A DNA stretch of 62,938 nt, taken from UBA1014 sp964344035 (lineage in GTDB: Bacteria; SAR324; NAC60-12). Under the pieces are notes generated by a model. The model did no database searches. It saw only the letters and a list, made by a program, of their open reading frames with translations, and was not told the origin of the DNA. Positions 61,977 to 62,938 of the stretch are shown here, piece after piece (position 1 is the stretch's first letter; each line of letters opens with the position of its first letter). The DNA lies in NCBI GenBank assembly GCA_964344035.1, contig CAYFLK010000014.1, forward strand, positions 1-62,938. Direction: 5' to 3'. The translations under genes were made by a program, and so were the position numbers.

Positions 61977-62739
61977 AAAGCTTTTGGTCGCGGTTGAGCG
62001 TGTTCAGCGCTTTTTTCTTGCTTCCGGGAGCAACGGCGGAAGTCCCCCTGCCCGGCTGAAAATCCCGGGTGATGCGTCCCTTGTCCTTCCAGCCCAGGCG
62101 GTAGTGGCCACCGATCGAGCCGAACGTCAGGGCCCTGGGCAACACCCGGACTGAAGCTTCGTCCGTGGGACAGGCGTGTTCGCACATCCCGCAACCCGTG
62201 CACTCATCCTGGTGAATGACCGGTTCGAGGGAAGCGTGCTTGCCGGTGCGTTCCTGGGAACGGAATCGCAACGTGATTGCCTTGCCGATTTTGGGACAGA
62301 CCCGGTAACAGATTTCGCAGCGCAGGCCGAGGTAGGCCAGGCATGTTTCCTCGTTGATTTCCGCCAGCCCCATTTTCAATTCATTGATGTCCTGCAATTC
62401 CGGATTAAGCGCTCCGGTGGGGCACGATTTGATGCAGGGAATATCCGTACACATGTGACACGGTTCATCCCGGGCTTCGTAAAAAGGCGTGCCCGGGGTG
62501 TTTTCCCTCCCTAGACGCGCCAGTTTGAGAGTGTCAAAGGGACAGTCGCTGACGCAGTTTCCGCACTTGATGCAGCGTCCGAGGAAATCAGCTTCATCCA
62601 GCGCCCCCGGTGGACGCAGCATGGACGCCTGCGCGTTGGCCTGGGAGCGCAACAACTGGTACCAGATGGTCCCCGCGACCGCGCCGGCGGTGATGCTCTG
62701 GGCCGCGCGAACGGCAAGTTGTCTTCGCGTCAACGGCAT
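61969..62739 (-). CDS. napG: Nap ferredoxin-type subunit
   Basis: A 256-residue iron-sulphur protein. An N-terminal TRRQLAVRAAQ twin-arginine signal is followed by four 4Fe-4S motifs: CIKCGNCVSDCP, CHMCTDIPCIKSCP, CLAYLGLRCEICYRVCP and CTGCGMCEHACP. It works with NapH in quinol oxidation. The C-terminal GRGTSAVAPGSKKKALNTLN is an unusual basic tail. Confidence 0.93.
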   Translation of the reverse strand: MPLTRRQLAVRAAQSITAGAVAGTIWYQLLRSQANAQASMLRPPGALDEADFLGRCIKCGNCVSDCPFDTLKLARLGRENTPGTPFYEARDEPCHMCTDIPCIKSCPTGALNPELQDINELKMGLAEINEETCLAYLGLRCEICYRVCPKIGKAITLRFRSQERTGKHASLEPVIHQDECTGCGMCEHACPTDEASVRVLPRALTFGSIGGHYRLGWKDKGRITRDFQPGRGTSAVAPGSKKKALNTLNRDQKLYD

Positions 62740-62754
62740 TCGTCTCCTCGGTCT

Positions 62755-62938
62755 TTATGCCTTATACACCTTGACCGCGCACTTCTTGAAGTCCGTCTGC
62801 TTTGAGATCGGACAGGTGGCGTCGAGGGTGACCTTGTTGATCAGCACGCGGATGTCGAACCAGGGCACGAACACCAGGCCCTGCGGCATCTGGTTCCGGC
62901 CCTGTGTTTCGACATAGGCCTTGATTTGACCGCGCCGT
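62755..62938 (-). CDS. napA: Periplasmic nitrate reductase catalytic subunit, C-terminal end only
   Basis: Partial: the gene continues beyond the right edge. The visible 61 codons encode QGLVFVPWFDIRVLINKVTL and CPISKQTDFKKCAVKVYKA, the characteristic C-terminus of NapA, the molybdenum enzyme that reduces nitrate. It is upstream of napGHB on the same strand. Confidence 0.93.
   Translation of the reverse strand, partial: RRGQIKAYVETQGRNQMPQGLVFVPWFDIRVLINKVTLDATCPISKQTDFKKCAVKVYKA

Overview
The window looks like a metagenome-derived scaffold (runs of N at 25641, 32023 and 47645) from a Gram-negative, respiring heterotroph. Periplasmic nitrate reductase genes, a cytochrome cd1 nitrite reductase, multihaem c cytochromes, outer-membrane barrels and a LIV-type transporter point to a proteobacterium. 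A deltaproteobacterial or SAR324-like lineage is my inference from the mix of genes; no marker gene in the window settles it.

Layout. (1) 82-15814 is a catabolic and uptake island: a Bcr/CflA-type exporter, then a co-directional block of LIV-type binding protein, acyl-CoA dehydrogenase-like protein, M24-fold protein, AhpD-like protein, LivGFHM and two tandem alpha/beta hydrolases, facing a molybdenum hydroxylase large subunit, a beta-hydroxyacid dehydrogenase and an OsmC protein. (2) 16252-19400 is an AT-rich 2-oxoacid dehydrogenase operon (E1 alpha, E1 beta, E2-like) with no E3. (3) 19472-24525 holds an MFS transporter, a stretch of decaying genes (FAD oxygenase remnant, frameshifted MFS, VOC gene with an in-frame stop) and an O-antigen ligase-like protein. 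(4) 24864-36530 is a contractile-tail gene cluster of HP1/P2/Mu flavour, all on the minus strand: sheath end, tube, tail assembly chaperone with a -1 slippery site, tape measure, DUF2590-like, baseplate J, gpI, fibre, collar, fibre-assembly protein, three baseplate or unknown proteins and spike. No head, terminase, portal or integrase gene is visible. It abuts a wzz fragment. (5) 37383-42233 is a fused 5-oxoprolinase/hydantoinase and a protein with three XRE-like domains. (6) 42432-47449 holds two outer-membrane proteins, an ABC-2 transporter whose ATPase has lost its signature motif, tRNA-Arg(CCT), a 42-residue membrane protein and a VapBC pair. (7) 47466-50723 is a two-component system in which both partners look damaged. 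(8) 50680-62938 is a PQQ-type propeller, several c cytochromes, a TauE-like permease with an in-frame TAG, nirS, an octahaem HAO-like cytochrome and napBHGA (napA incomplete at the window end).

How the parts fit. The last 12 kb encodes dissimilatory nitrate to nitrite reduction, with two candidate nitrite or NOx enzymes side by side (NirS and the octahaem protein). The first 15 kb looks like import and breakdown of an unidentified organic compound. Two themes recur. First, many recognisable proteins have lost a catalytic residue or are interrupted: M24 ligand, hydrolase nucleophile, E2 active site, kinase histidine, NtrC stop, ABC signature, TauE stop, VOC stop and MFS frameshift. Second, the spacers between tail genes carry tandem repeats with a 7-base period where ribosome-binding sites would be expected.
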